Below are positions 52,681 to 61,459 of a stretch of 64,000 nt of DNA, piece by piece. Positions within the stretch are counted from its first letter, which is position 1. Each line of letters opens with the position of its first letter. The notes under the pieces were generated by a model that saw nothing but the letters and a program-made list of their open reading frames with translations, was not told the DNA's origin and did not search any database. Source of the stretch: Pseudovibrio sp. Ad37. GTDB taxonomy: Bacteria; Pseudomonadota; Alphaproteobacteria; Rhizobiales; Stappiaceae. The stretch covers positions 1-64,000 of the forward strand of contig NZ_LMCF01000006.1 in assembly GCF_001623075.1 (NCBI RefSeq). The letters are read 5' to 3'. A program made the position numbers and the translations under genes.

Positions 52681-52709
52681 AAAAGCCCGCCACTTGAGCG
52701 GGCTTTTTT
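52681..52709. terminator. Terminator between hbdA-like gene and cobW gene
   Basis: AAAAGCCCGC (52681-52690) and GCGGGCTTTT (52698-52707) form a perfect ten-base stem with a seven-base loop, followed by TT. It is symmetrical and may serve both convergent genes. Confidence 0.93.
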
Positions 52710-52728
52710 ATTGCTGCTGTTCAGCTGA

Positions 52729-53886
52729 TTACTTAAACGTACCGCTGAATCCACCAATGGAAAGCGGATTATCCATCATCGCAGTGCGGTCAGGCGTGTC
52801 AGCAGCAACACCACCGGTGAATGCATCAAACATTTTCTTCACAAAGCCCTCAGACAGACCTTTGGTAATGAAGACCAGCCGCGTTCTATGATCCGCATCA
52901 GGCCACTCTGCAAGCCGTACAGGTGGGTGGAAGACATGCTGCACCCCATGGATCACCAAAGGCTGATCCGGGTGCTCTATGGTCTTTATAATCCCTTTAA
53001 CGCGCAAAAGCTTAGGGCCATGTGCAGAGCGCAGCAGGTCCAGGAGCATCTCCAATGCAGCATTTGGGATTGCCCTGTCGGTCTCAAGCGTAAAGGCGCG
53101 AACATCTTTACCATGGCGGTTCGGGTCGTGATGGTGATCATGCCCGCCACCATGATGATGGTGCCCGTGATGATCATGTGAGGCGTGCTCATCCTTGTAC
53201 GCCTCTTCCCTCAACCACTTTTGAACATCTGGGATTTTGCTCTCAGGGTTGTACAGTCCGCAGTTGATGAGTGCGGCAGCTGTTGCAGAACCATCTTGAG
53301 CGTTGAGCACAATTGCACCAGGGTTCAGATGCTTCAGCTCAGCCAGCAGATCATCAGAAGGCTCCTGCAAATCCGTCTTCGTCATCACGATCCGGTCGGC
53401 AACAGCGACTTGCTTGACCGCTTCCTCATGAGAATGGATCGTATCCAGACCATTGACGGAATCAACCAATGTCACCACACCATCAAGTCGATATCGCATG
53501 ACCAAGTACGGATGCAGCATCACAGTATGCAACACCGGAGCTGGATCAGCCAAACCTGTTGTCTCAATTATCACGCGGTCGATCTTCTTCATGCGGCCAT
53601 TGTCGATACGGCGCAGAATATCTTCCAGCGTATTAATGAGATCACCACGGATAGTGCAGCACAAACAACCAGATGAGAGCTCAATGATCCCATCATCAAT
53701 GGTATCTACGAGCAAATGGTCCAAACCGATCTCACCAAATTCATTGATAATGACCGCTGTATTTTCCAACACTGGCTCTTTGAGAATTCGATTAAGAAGC
53801 GTTGTTTTACCAGCTCCCAGAAAGCCAGTAATGACGCTCATTGGGATCGGGGTTGGCGGACTCCGCCTCTCTTGGGTACTAGCCAT
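52729..53886 (-). CDS. CobW/COG0523 family GTP-binding metallochaperone
   Basis: A 385-residue P-loop GTPase. Walker A is TGFLGAGKTTLLN; the metal-binding CXCC motif is GCLCCTI, flanked by Ser and Gly; Walker B and the G4 motif TKTD are intact. A His/Asp-rich stretch (about 230-260, HDHHGHHHHGGGHDHHHD) separates the GTPase and the CobW C-terminal domain. Such proteins deliver zinc (ZigA/YeiR/ZNG1 type) or cobalt. With no cobalamin genes next to it, zinc is the more likely metal. The start ATG lies 25 bases after the DD-carboxypeptidase stop, so co-transcription is likely. Confidence 0.93.
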   Translation of the reverse strand: MASTQERRSPPTPIPMSVITGFLGAGKTTLLNRILKEPVLENTAVIINEFGEIGLDHLLVDTIDDGIIELSSGCLCCTIRGDLINTLEDILRRIDNGRMKKIDRVIIETTGLADPAPVLHTVMLHPYLVMRYRLDGVVTLVDSVNGLDTIHSHEEAVKQVAVADRIVMTKTDLQEPSDDLLAELKHLNPGAIVLNAQDGSATAAALINCGLYNPESKIPDVQKWLREEAYKDEHASHDHHGHHHHGGGHDHHHDPNRHGKDVRAFTLETDRAIPNAALEMLLDLLRSAHGPKLLRVKGIIKTIEHPDQPLVIHGVQHVFHPPVRLAEWPDADHRTRLVFITKGLSEGFVKKMFDAFTGGVAADTPDRTAMMDNPLSIGGFSGTFK

Positions 53887-53911
53887 AATTCTGCACTGCC
53901 TGTAGCTACGG

Positions 53912-55249
53912 TTACTGCGTTTTACCGAAGGCAGACGTATTAGCATAGAGCCCACCCGGGCTGCCAAACAAATCTCGTTTAGAAGTCGATTTCAAAGGCC
54001 GCAAAGAAGCCCCCTTGCCCACAGGCACATTAAGTTGCTGAATGCCTCCAATCGGTGCAGGCTCCAAACCCTTTCGCGAACCTGGTTTCGGCATTGGCAA
54101 AGGCACTGCATTTCCAAGCTTTTTAAGCGCGACAACAGGGTGCTCATTGCCAATACGCACAGTCACGGGTGCATATGACTTCAACTGTGGGCCCAGAATT
54201 TCTTCATAGACCAAACCCCAGTTCACTTTCTTCTTGGAAAGACGAATAGATTTGCCGCGTGGGCTCGGACTGGCCGCATCAGCATAAGCCATCATGCTGG
54301 CAGAGCCACGTTTTGTCCCAAAGCGATCAACGAGCTGTTGAGCCGTTGGCTTAGCATTGCGCTTACAGTAGTGGTCTTTTGGTGGGTTGATATTCCCACT
54401 CCCACGGAACGCCGTAATCTTGGTTCCTGCTGTCTTTTTGAAACCGCTATCAATGAGCTTCTTAGCAAAGGCTGAGCGTTCTAAACTGGAAGCTGCCCCC
54501 AAAACAACAGCAATAACTGTTCTTCCATTCCGCGTTGCAGAAGTCGCAACATTGAAACCAGAATTACAAATATATCCAGTTTTCAAGCCATTTGCGCCAT
54601 CAGTACGCAGAAGGAAGTCTCGGTTTCCGGACCGAAATGTTCTTCGGCCAAATCTAATTCCCGGGTGACTCATGTAAGAGCGATACTGCGGAAATTGGTT
54701 CCACAGTGCACTCGCAAGCAGCGCCATATCCCGCGCAGATGAAACCTGACGGTTGTCTGGTAGCCCGTGAGGATTGACGAAACTGGTATGCGACATTCCT
54801 AGCCGACGCGCAGTAGCATTCATCTCGTTGATAAAGTCTTCTTCAGTGCCGCCTACCCGCTCAGCAACGGCCACTGCAATATCATTGGCCGATTTCACAA
54901 GGATCATCTTCAAGGCATTATCGAGCGTAATTGTCGTGCCGACCTTGAACCCCATCTTGCTTGGAGGCTGGTTGAGTGCGTTTTGAGAAACCATCACCAT
55001 ATCGCTCATGGCCATCTGACCCTGAGAGATACTCTTAAAGGCAATATAGGCGGTCATCATCTTCGTAAGCGAAGCAGGGTACCAGCGGTCGAAAGCACCG
55101 TTCTGCTCCAAAACACGACCATTATCAGCGTCTATCAACAACCATGCAGCGACATCTGCACGAGCATTTGTCAGCACAGAGGCCAAAGCTATTGCGAAAA
55201 CCGCAAAAAATCGAAGTTTCTGAGCAATCCAATAAACCGAAAAATTCAC
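53912..55249 (-). CDS. D-alanyl-D-alanine carboxypeptidase (PBP5/6 family)
   Basis: A 445-residue low-molecular-mass penicillin-binding protein that trims the terminal D-Ala of peptidoglycan. The signal peptide covers about 1-31. The S11 peptidase active site is intact: PASLTKMMTAY (Ser-x-x-Lys), LVKSANDIAVAV (Ser-x-Asn) and GLKTGYICNSG (Lys-Thr-Gly). The remaining 170 residues, Pro- and basic-rich, lack the usual PBP5_C domain and probably bind peptidoglycan or remain disordered. It is upstream of the CobW gene. Confidence 0.94.
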   Translation of the reverse strand: MNFSVYWIAQKLRFFAVFAIALASVLTNARADVAAWLLIDADNGRVLEQNGAFDRWYPASLTKMMTAYIAFKSISQGQMAMSDMVMVSQNALNQPPSKMGFKVGTTITLDNALKMILVKSANDIAVAVAERVGGTEEDFINEMNATARRLGMSHTSFVNPHGLPDNRQVSSARDMALLASALWNQFPQYRSYMSHPGIRFGRRTFRSGNRDFLLRTDGANGLKTGYICNSGFNVATSATRNGRTVIAVVLGAASSLERSAFAKKLIDSGFKKTAGTKITAFRGSGNINPPKDHYCKRNAKPTAQQLVDRFGTKRGSASMMAYADAASPSPRGKSIRLSKKKVNWGLVYEEILGPQLKSYAPVTVRIGNEHPVVALKKLGNAVPLPMPKPGSRKGLEPAPIGGIQQLNVPVGKGASLRPLKSTSKRDLFGSPGGLYANTSAFGKTQ

Positions 55250-55418
55250 GATCTTACCGCTCCACGCCTACCAGTTTTTGCAGCAAACAACCTTTGCATA
55301 GCTGTCTTCGATAGCTCAGTTGCTAGTTTAGTTTCATGAACAGCCCAAGCTACCGTTAGGTAATACAGTAGGGGTAAACAATAAAAACTATGTCACCAGA
55401 CACCGGCAATAAAGATTG

Positions 55419-55573
55419 GTGTCTCTCCCGAAATATTGGGGTCACAATATCAGTAAAAGCGCGCCATTTCCAAACATTTCAGGACATTCTCTTCCAATTG
55501 TTATTTTGTGAAATCAAACTAACAAAGAGACACTGTCGCAATCACCCCTTCAGTTGTAAGGGGCTTTTCTTTT
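55419..55573 (+). ncRNA. Candidate small RNA ending in an intrinsic terminator
   Basis: GTGTCTCT at 55419-55426 pairs perfectly with AGAGACAC at 55526-55533, enclosing about 100 bases. Twelve bases later a terminator (CCCCTT/AAGGGG with T-rich tail, 55545-55573) follows. No open frame here looks like a protein, and the terminator points away from any annotated gene that could use it. This arrangement fits a transcript of roughly 155 bases. No promoter was assigned and no known RNA family is recognised. Confidence 0.35.
55545..55573 (+). terminator. Intrinsic terminator with no upstream gene
   Basis: CCCCTT (55545-55550) and AAGGGG (55558-55563) form a six-base stem with a seven-base loop, followed by CTTTTCTTTTT. 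It lies on the plus strand, while the nearest upstream gene is on the minus strand. Confidence 0.75.
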
Positions 55574-55712
55574 TACTCACCTCAGCGTCGATCAACTTTG
55601 CCTATTTAAAGCTGCGCACCTTGTAATCTGAAAGCTTATCCTCAAGTCGCAGTCATTCTTGCTTTTCTTTTTCACCTTCAACACAGATGATCGGATCTCA
55701 GAGGAGGATCTT

Positions 55713-56315
55713 ATGTACAAAGTTATTGGCCACCCACAATCAAGAACCATGCGGGTACTCTGGTTATTGGAAGAACTGAATTTGCCTTATGAGGTCGTGC
55801 CCAGCAAACCTCATCAGGAAGATGTTTATGCCGTAAATCCATCAGGCAAGATTCCTGCCCTGATCGTTGACGGAGAAACCATTTACGATTCAACGGCAAT
55901 CTGTACTTATTTAGCAGACAAACATTCCAGCCTGTCATTCCCATCAGGAACTTTAGATCGCGCCCGGCAGGATAGTTTTACAAACTTCGCCCTTGATGAA
56001 ATGGACTCCATTCTCTGGATGGCTGCAAAACACTCATTTATTCACCCTGAAGACCAACGCGTACCAGACATTAAACCTGCTTGCCGATTTGAATGGAACA
56101 AATCGATGAAGCTGCTTGAGAAACGCCTTGGCGAAAACACTTGGGTGACGGGCGAAACTTTCACAATTGCTGATATCATCATCGGCCATTGTGCAGTCTG
56201 GGCTAAAATCTCCAAGTTTGAATGGCCAGAAGGACCTGTCAGCGAATATTTTTCAAGGGCTTTAAGTCGACCAGCTCTTGCAAAGGCTAATGAAAAAGCT
56301 ACGGCAATGCAATAA
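55713..56315 (+). CDS. Glutathione S-transferase
   Basis: A 200-residue protein with an N-terminal thioredoxin-like domain (MYKVIGHPQSRTMRVLWLLEEL, then the glutathione-binding VNPSGKIPALI and DSTAICTYL) and a C-terminal helical domain (GETFTIADIIIGHCAVWA). Catalytic Ser/Cys is probably the Ser in GHPQSRTMRV. The substrate class is unknown. GAGGAGG precedes the ATG. A GC-rich hairpin (56329-56350) follows the stop. Confidence 0.94.
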   Translation: MYKVIGHPQSRTMRVLWLLEELNLPYEVVPSKPHQEDVYAVNPSGKIPALIVDGETIYDSTAICTYLADKHSSLSFPSGTLDRARQDSFTNFALDEMDSILWMAAKHSFIHPEDQRVPDIKPACRFEWNKSMKLLEKRLGENTWVTGETFTIADIIIGHCAVWAKISKFEWPEGPVSEYFSRALSRPALAKANEKATAMQ

Positions 56316-56328
56316 CCTGCTGAAGTAG

Positions 56329-56350
56329 GAGGGTGGCCCAGCCCACCCTC
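56329..56350 (+). terminator. GC-rich hairpin after the GST gene
   Basis: GAGGGTGG and CCACCCTC form a perfect eight-base stem with a six-base loop, 14 bases past the stop. No T-run follows, so the role as terminator is doubtful. Confidence 0.4.
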
Positions 56351-56475
56351 TCCCACCATTTCAGCGCGATTAGAAATTGAGTAGCACTTGAAGCTACCAA
56401 ATAATTTCAATACATTTTTTGAATAATAAATACTCAAGTCATGTGCACACCATATCTTTTACAGGGTGTATTGAT

Positions 56476-56874
56476 ATGATTGAAGGAATTTACTTACCAG
56501 GTGTGCTTGCTGCGGGAATCGCTTCATATATTTTTGGTTCTATTTGGTACTATGTGCTTTCATATTCCTGGATGAATGCTATTGGCATATCAGAAGAAGA
56601 CGTTCAAATGTCTCCTTTCACTTACGTCATTACTTTTCTCTGCGAAATGATCATGGCTTTCGTCCTTGCCGGAATTCTCGTCTACTCAGGCTCAGTCACC
56701 ATTGCCAGTGGCGTGACTGCAGCAATCGTAATCTGGGGCGGCTTTGTACTCACAGGCCTGATCGTCAATCACAAATTCCAACGAGCCTCATGGATGCTTA
56801 CGCTCATCGATGCAGGCCATTGGCTCGGTGTTTTGATGGTTCAAGGCATGGTTTATGCGCTGATATCTGGTTAA
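56476..56874 (+). CDS. DUF1761 membrane protein
   Basis: A 132-residue protein with four predicted membrane helices. FGSIWYYVLSYSW near the start and GGFVLTGLIVNHKFQRASW in the middle are the DUF1761 pattern (a Trp after a short charged loop, then a final hydrophobic helix). Such proteins are widespread and of unknown function. AGGG precedes the ATG at 11 bases. It is followed by a 176-base gap before acsA that contains a large inverted repeat. Confidence 0.85.
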   Translation: MIEGIYLPGVLAAGIASYIFGSIWYYVLSYSWMNAIGISEEDVQMSPFTYVITFLCEMIMAFVLAGILVYSGSVTIASGVTAAIVIWGGFVLTGLIVNHKFQRASWMLTLIDAGHWLGVLMVQGMVYALISG

Positions 56875-56907
56875 TTCCGGATACCTAGACATCTCGTATC
56901 GCTGAAT

Positions 56908-56950
56908 TTTCGTAGGCCAAACGAACCTAGAGACAAAGGGACCTACGAAA
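56908..56950. promoter_or_regulatory. Inverted repeat upstream of acsA
   Basis: TTTCGTAGG (56908-56916) and CCTACGAAA (56942-56950) are perfect nine-base arms 25 bases apart; pairing extends weakly outward. It starts 33 bases past the DUF1761 stop and ends 100 bases before acsA. It may be an operator, a leader hairpin or the DUF1761 transcript end; no T-run follows. Confidence 0.45.
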
Positions 56951-57050
56951 GTTCGAAGCATATTCGCTAGACGCCCCAACGGCAGCTGCCCATAATACGC
57001 CACAGGAGTTGGGTATGTGATTACCCGTGGAGGAAATGGGGAGATTGACC

Positions 57051-59000
57051 ATGACTGGTGATGTATATCCAGTACCGGCTGAGATTGCCGAAAACGCCCT
57101 GCTCAACAACGAGCAGTACTTGGAAATGTACAAGAAGTCCGTTGAAGATCCCGACGGGTTCTGGGGAGAGCACGGAAAACGGATTGACTGGATTAAGCCT
57201 TATTCCAAGGTCAAAAACACGTCCTACGACTACCACAATGTTTCCATCAAATGGTTTGAAGACGGCACGCTGAACGTAGCAGCCAACTGCATTGACCGTC
57301 ATCTGGCAGAGCGCGGCGATCAGCCAGCAATCATCTGGGAGGGTGATGAGCCGGATCAAAGCAAGACAATCACTTACAAGCAACTGTCTGAAGAAGTGAA
57401 CCGTTTTGCAAACGTCATGCTTGCCAATGGCGTGCAAAAAGGCGATCGTGTCACTGTCTACATGCCAATGATCCCTGAAGCAGCCTACGCAATGCTCGCG
57501 TGTGCCCGTATTGGCGCAGTTCACTCTGTTGTGTTCGGCGGTTTCTCACCTGACAGCTTGGCCGGACGTATCGAAGACTGCAAATCACGCTTTGTCATCA
57601 CAGCTGACGAAGGTGTCCGCGGTGGCAGAACAGTACCTTTGAAAGAAAACACTGACCGCGCAATCGAAAAATGCGGCAATGTCGACAAGGTCTTCGTTGT
57701 GAATCGCACCGGTGGCAACGTCAATATGATGGAAGGCCGCGATCTCTGGTATCACGAAGAAACCGAAAAAGCTTCTGCAGATTGCTCTCCAGCAGAGATG
57801 AACGCGGAAGATCCGCTCTTCATTCTCTACACCTCTGGCTCAACAGGCCAGCCAAAAGGTGTGATGCACACGTCTGGTGGTTACCTCGTTTATGCCTCCA
57901 TGACGCATGAATACGTTTTTGACTACCACCCAGGCGAAGTCTATTGGTGTACGGCTGATGTTGGTTGGGTCACAGGCCACAGCTATATCCTCTACGGCCC
58001 ACTCGCTAACGGTGCAACAACGCTGATGTTTGAGGGGGTTCCAACCTACCCGACAGCAGGTCGTTTCTGGGAAGTTTGTGACAAACACAACGTCAACATC
58101 TTCTACACCGCCCCAACCGCAATTCGCGCATTGATGGGCGCAGGTGATGAATATGTAACCAACACATCCCGCAAATCATTGCGCGTTCTAGGATCCGTAG
58201 GCGAACCAATTAATCCAGAAGCATGGTTATGGTACAACAACATTGTCGGCGAACAGCGCTGCCCAATCGTTGATACCTGGTGGCAAACCGAAACCGGCGG
58301 TATCTTGATCACACCACTACCAGGTGCAACAGATCTCAAGCCAGGCTCCGCAACACGCCCATTCTTCGGCATTCAACCAGCCATTGTTGACGCAGAAGGC
58401 AACTTCCAGGAAGGCGCAACTGAGGGCAACCTCGTCATAACGGACAGCTGGCCAGGCCAAATGCGAACCATCTATGGAGACCATGAGCGCTTCGTCCAAA
58501 CATACTTCGCGACCTACAAAGGTTTCTACTTTACTGGCGATGGCTGTCGTCGTGACGAAGATGGCTACTACTGGATCACAGGCCGGGTTGATGACGTGAT
58601 CAACGTATCTGGGCACCGTATGGGGACCGCTGAAGTTGAAAGCGCCCTCGTCGCCCATCCAGAGGTCTCAGAAGCTGCAGTAGTTGGTTATCCGCATGAC
58701 GTGAAGGGACAAGGCATCTACGCCTATGTAACCCTCATGGAGGGCTTGGAGCCTTCTGAAGAACTGAAGAAGAAACTGGTCAAGCATGTCCGCGCTGAAA
58801 TCGGCCCAATTGCCTCCCCAGATCTCATCCAGTTCGCCCCGGGCCTGCCAAAGACCCGCAGTGGTAAAATCATGCGCCGCATCCTCCGCAAAATCGCAGA
58901 GGACAGCTTCGACAACCTCGGCGACACTTCAACCCTAGCCGACCCAACCGTCGTAGGCGACCTAATCGACAACCGCCAAAACAAAGCTGAAACTGTATAA
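57051..59000 (+). CDS. acsA: Acetyl-CoA synthetase
   Basis: A 649-residue AMP-forming ligase that activates acetate to acetyl-CoA. The adenylation loop is [30 protein letters not shown] and [20 protein letters not shown] follow, and the acetylation-controlled lysine is present in [18 protein letters not shown] chose ATG 57051 (GGGGAG upstream), which gives the normal length; an in-frame GTG lies eight codons earlier. A strong terminator follows. The inverted repeat upstream suggests regulation by a DNA-binding protein. Confidence 0.98.
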   Translation: MTGDVYPVPAEIAENALLNNEQYLEMYKKSVEDPDGFWGEHGKRIDWIKPYSKVKNTSYDYHNVSIKWFEDGTLNVAANCIDRHLAERGDQPAIIWEGDEPDQSKTITYKQLSEEVNRFANVMLANGVQKGDRVTVYMPMIPEAAYAMLACARIGAVHSVVFGGFSPDSLAGRIEDCKSRFVITADEGVRGGRTVPLKENTDRAIEKCGNVDKVFVVNRTGGNVNMMEGRDLWYHEETEKASADCSPAEMNAEDPLFILYTSGSTGQPKGVMHTSGGYLVYASMTHEYVFDYHPGEVYWCTADVGWVTGHSYILYGPLANGATTLMFEGVPTYPTAGRFWEVCDKHNVNIFYTAPTAIRALMGAGDEYVTNTSRKSLRVLGSVGEPINPEAWLWYNNIVGEQRCPIVDTWWQTETGGILITPLPGATDLKPGSATRPFFGIQPAIVDAEGNFQEGATEGNLVITDSWPGQMRTIYGDHERFVQTYFATYKGFYFTGDGCRRDEDGYYWITGRVDDVINVSGHRMGTAEVESALVAHPEVSEAAVVGYPHDVKGQGIYAYVTLMEGLEPSEELKKKLVKHVRAEIGPIASPDLIQFAPGLPKTRSGKIMRRILRKIAEDSFDNLGDTSTLADPTVVGDLIDNRQNKAETV

Positions 59001-59030
59001 GTAAAGCTAATTGAGAGCAGCCCAGAACAC

Positions 59031-59059
59031 AAAACCCCGCCGATATGGCGGGTTTTTTT
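59031..59059 (+). terminator. Rho-independent terminator of acsA
   Basis: CCCGCC (59036-59041) and GGCGGG (59047-59052) form a stem around GATAT, followed by TTTTTTT. It lies 35 bases past the stop and before the convergent TadG-like gene. Confidence 0.93.
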
Positions 59060-59081
59060 ATGATACCAAATTTTTATAAAA

Positions 59082-60500
59082 TTACTGAGATAAGTAAATT
59101 TCCTTGATGTCATTAGCGATACTAGAAAACGCTTTGATCAGCTCACTTTGGCTTGTTGCATGATAAAAGGTGTCATCGCTACTTGCGCATTGCTGCATAA
59201 TTTTTTTACCTTTATAAGAACTACCAAAGAAAACTGTATAAATAACAATTTCTTGCTCCTTCATACTTTCGCATAAATTCGAAGCAGTTTTAAAAGGTAC
59301 ACCGTTCAGGCTTGAGTCACCTGTATATTCCCACTTTACTTTTCTAGCGATTTCTTCATGATCTTTTCGTGTAAGCTTACCGCCCTCAGAGGGGTTATCT
59401 TGCGCACCTTTATCAATATTACTTTTTAATTTCTGTTTCCTCAGCTTCTCAGCTTCTTTGAAGTCGCCTTCATAATAAGCATTAAAAGAACCGTCAGTCA
59501 TTAAGACTGCATATTTTCTTACGCCATTTTTTCCATATTCATCAGGCTTACTATCAGTAGGCCAAAAATCTCTCCACTCTGGAGACAAAGTATACCAGCC
59601 CCAAGCAATTCCAATCTGGCCAGCGGTTGCACTGCTTGCCTTTAAAGCACTAATTGAGCTTTCAATCTTACTTCTTTCAGAGGTTAGCGGCACCATCTCA
59701 GCACTTGGGCACCGACTATATTGCGTACCAACATAATCAACACGCTCCCCTTCACCCTCATAATCATGTGCCTTACCGCTGATATTTTCTTCTCCAACAC
59801 GAGCATGTACACAGCCGTATTGATTTCGTTTGAAGGTTGCTTTTTCAGCAAGTTGCCAATTAAGCTTCACGCCAACATTATAAGGAACATACGAAATTCG
59901 CACCCTACTTTGAAGTTTTTGATCATTTTCAGGCAGCAACGTATTAAGCATATCTCTTGAAGCTTTTTTTAGACTACTAATGGATCCGGACATAGATCCT
60001 GTTACATCCACAACAACTGTAACCTCAACTTTTGTTTTGGGATATCTAGCTGTTGAGCTACTTTGTACTGTTAGTTCAGCGAACTCATCACCATCCGTAT
60101 TCAATAAGTTTAATACCGGCAAAAAACTATTTTTTACAGTTGCAGTCGCCGTTGCAGAGATTGTATCACCATTAGGATCATAGGAAACAACTGGGTTCGT
60201 ATATACTGCATCACTACCCAAAGAATTTTTGATGTTTTCTTTGAAGTATAATTCAACAAGTGTGTTTACCTGTTCCGTTTCCATCTGGGTGGTAGATAAA
60301 CGGTTTGCGGCTGCAAGCACCGCCGCATCCAATGCTTGGTTCACTGCACGCCGAGTGTTGAAGCCCATGCCGAAATCAATTGCCATTCCAGCGAACACAA
60401 TCATCAAAACCATAAGCACAGCGACAAGGACCGCAACCATCCCATCTTCAGAACGATTGAATTTTTTGAATAGTGTAGAGAATTGTCTGAAATAACCCAT
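59082..60500 (-). CDS. TadG-like VWA domain protein
   Basis: A 472-residue protein with one N-terminal membrane segment (about 18-45, VLVAVLMVLMIVFAGMAIDFG) of the TadE/G type, then the TadG sequence FNTRRAVNQALDAAVLAAANRL. A von Willebrand A domain follows with a MIDAS motif VVVDVTGSMSGS near residue 165 and the late VIYTVFFG. The C-terminal half holds Asp/Tyr-rich loops. It resembles TadG of tight-adherence pili, but no other tad genes lie in the window. Two counted 60-base lines gave 35% and 38% GC, well below its neighbours. The start could be ATG 60515 instead; a palindrome at 60529-60545 argues for a start downstream of 60529. Confidence 0.85.
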   Translation of the reverse strand: MGYFRQFSTLFKKFNRSEDGMVAVLVAVLMVLMIVFAGMAIDFGMGFNTRRAVNQALDAAVLAAANRLSTTQMETEQVNTLVELYFKENIKNSLGSDAVYTNPVVSYDPNGDTISATATATVKNSFLPVLNLLNTDGDEFAELTVQSSSTARYPKTKVEVTVVVDVTGSMSGSISSLKKASRDMLNTLLPENDQKLQSRVRISYVPYNVGVKLNWQLAEKATFKRNQYGCVHARVGEENISGKAHDYEGEGERVDYVGTQYSRCPSAEMVPLTSERSKIESSISALKASSATAGQIGIAWGWYTLSPEWRDFWPTDSKPDEYGKNGVRKYAVLMTDGSFNAYYEGDFKEAEKLRKQKLKSNIDKGAQDNPSEGGKLTRKDHEEIARKVKWEYTGDSSLNGVPFKTASNLCESMKEQEIVIYTVFFGSSYKGKKIMQQCASSDDTFYHATSQSELIKAFSSIANDIKEIYLSQ

Positions 60501-60528
60501 CGAGATGCCCACCATCGACGCCCACGTA

Positions 60529-60545
60529 ATTATGCTCAGCATAAT
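60529..60545. promoter_or_regulatory. 17-base perfect palindrome before the TadG-like gene
   Basis: ATTATGCTCAGCATAAT is an eight-base perfect palindrome with a single central C. It lies 28 bases upstream of the chosen ATG, in AT-rich DNA. A transcription factor site is the simplest reading. The longest open frame would place this palindrome at its first codons, which is why I prefer a downstream start. Confidence 0.45.
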
Positions 60546-60627
60546 CTAAGGGTGGTATCTCGGGTATTAATCACTCAACTTTACCGAAAGTTTTCGGGCT
60601 AATGGCTAACAAAATATTAACCGCATT

Positions 60628-61185
60628 TCACGGCTCAAGCTCGCTGTCCCAGTAGAGGAAATCTAACCAGCTCTCGTGCAGGTAGTTGGGTGGGAACAGG
60701 CGGCCATTGTTATGCAGGTCATGCACACGTGGAATAAACGGCATTTGCTTGGGTCGCATGTTCATTTCTTGCCAGGATTTGTTTGCCTTATGTAGATTAC
60801 AGGGAGAGCAAGCCGTGATGACGTTGTCCCAAGTGGTCAGGCCTCCTTTACTGCGCGGAATGAGGTGATCAAAAGTCAGATCGTTCAGAGATCCGCAATA
60901 CTGGCATTGAAACCTGTCTCTCAAAAACACATTAAACCGTGTAAAGGCAGGGTTTCGCTCTGTCTCCACAAAGGACTTCAGCGCAACAACGCTGGGGAGT
61001 TGAAACTCAAGACTTGGGCTTCTCACAACCTGATCGTATTCAGAGACGATACTAACCCGATCCAAAAACACAGCCTTCACCGCTTCCTGCCACCCCCATA
61101 AAGACAAGGGGTAGTAAGACAGAGGCCGATAATCTGCATTTAACACAAGCGCCGGGAATGCGCCTTCTGAAACGACTGCGTTCAC
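60628..61185 (-). CDS. HNH endonuclease
   Basis: A 185-residue protein with an HNH nuclease core: a zinc-like Cys pair CQYCGSLNDLTFDHLIPRSKGG, then WDNVITACSPCNLHK. The metal-binding His/Asn/His set is DHLIPR-N-HK. The N-terminal part LNADYRPLSYYPLSLWGWQEA is the conserved fold found in many alphaproteobacterial single-copy HNH proteins, probably housekeeping in DNA metabolism. It starts at GTG with GGAG seven bases upstream; a hairpin at 61203-61227 is in the leader. Confidence 0.92.
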   Translation of the reverse strand: MNAVVSEGAFPALVLNADYRPLSYYPLSLWGWQEAVKAVFLDRVSIVSEYDQVVRSPSLEFQLPSVVALKSFVETERNPAFTRFNVFLRDRFQCQYCGSLNDLTFDHLIPRSKGGLTTWDNVITACSPCNLHKANKSWQEMNMRPKQMPFIPRVHDLHNNGRLFPPNYLHESWLDFLYWDSELEP

Positions 61186-61202
61186 AACATGCTCCCGAGT
61201 CT

Positions 61203-61227
61203 CGCTCAGAACACAAGCGTCTGAGCG
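61203..61227. promoter_or_regulatory. Hairpin in the HNH gene leader
   Basis: CGCTCAGA and TCTGAGCG are perfect eight-base arms around nine bases, starting 18 bases before the GTG start on the minus strand. It may bind a regulator or block the ribosome site; no T-run is present. Confidence 0.4.
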
Positions 61228-61403
61228 GAAATCATCTTGAGATGTTTTGATATTGTAGTCAGCAAATGACAGCTATGTGAAGTCTGACAATCATCCTTAC
61301 CCTAAGGAAATCGAAATACAGACCAAGCACATCAGCACAAACCCGCGATAGATCAGACAATTAGATCCACACGACACACTTTGTCGCAATGTCGGTCCCA
61401 AAA

Positions 61404-61436
61404 TAAAAAAAGCGGGAATAGTCACCTACTCCCGCT
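61404..61436 (-). terminator. Rho-independent terminator of leuC
   Basis: On the minus strand AGCGGGAGTAG (61436-61426) pairs with CTATTCCCGCT (61421-61411) with one mismatch, around a four-base loop, followed by TTTTTTT. It begins 24 bases past the leuC stop. Confidence 0.9.
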
Positions 61437-61459
61437 CATTTGCAAAATTTTATCTGCGA

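Larger units (their letters stand above)
55250..55712. other. Intergenic region between the carboxypeptidase and GST genes
   Basis: A 463-base gap separating divergent genes. It contains no convincing protein gene. A candidate small RNA with its own intrinsic terminator lies inside (55419-55573, listed separately). The promoters of both flanking genes must also lie here, but I cannot assign them. Confidence 0.6.

Noticed and set aside
53140-53200. Short repetitive DNA (ATGATG/CATGATG-like) that looked like a tandem repeat
   Set aside because: It encodes the His/Asp-rich segment of the CobW protein; codons for His and Asp explain the pattern.
55390-55626. 78-codon plus-strand frame in the carboxypeptidase-GST gap
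   Set aside because: No ribosome site or domain, and it runs straight through an intrinsic terminator.
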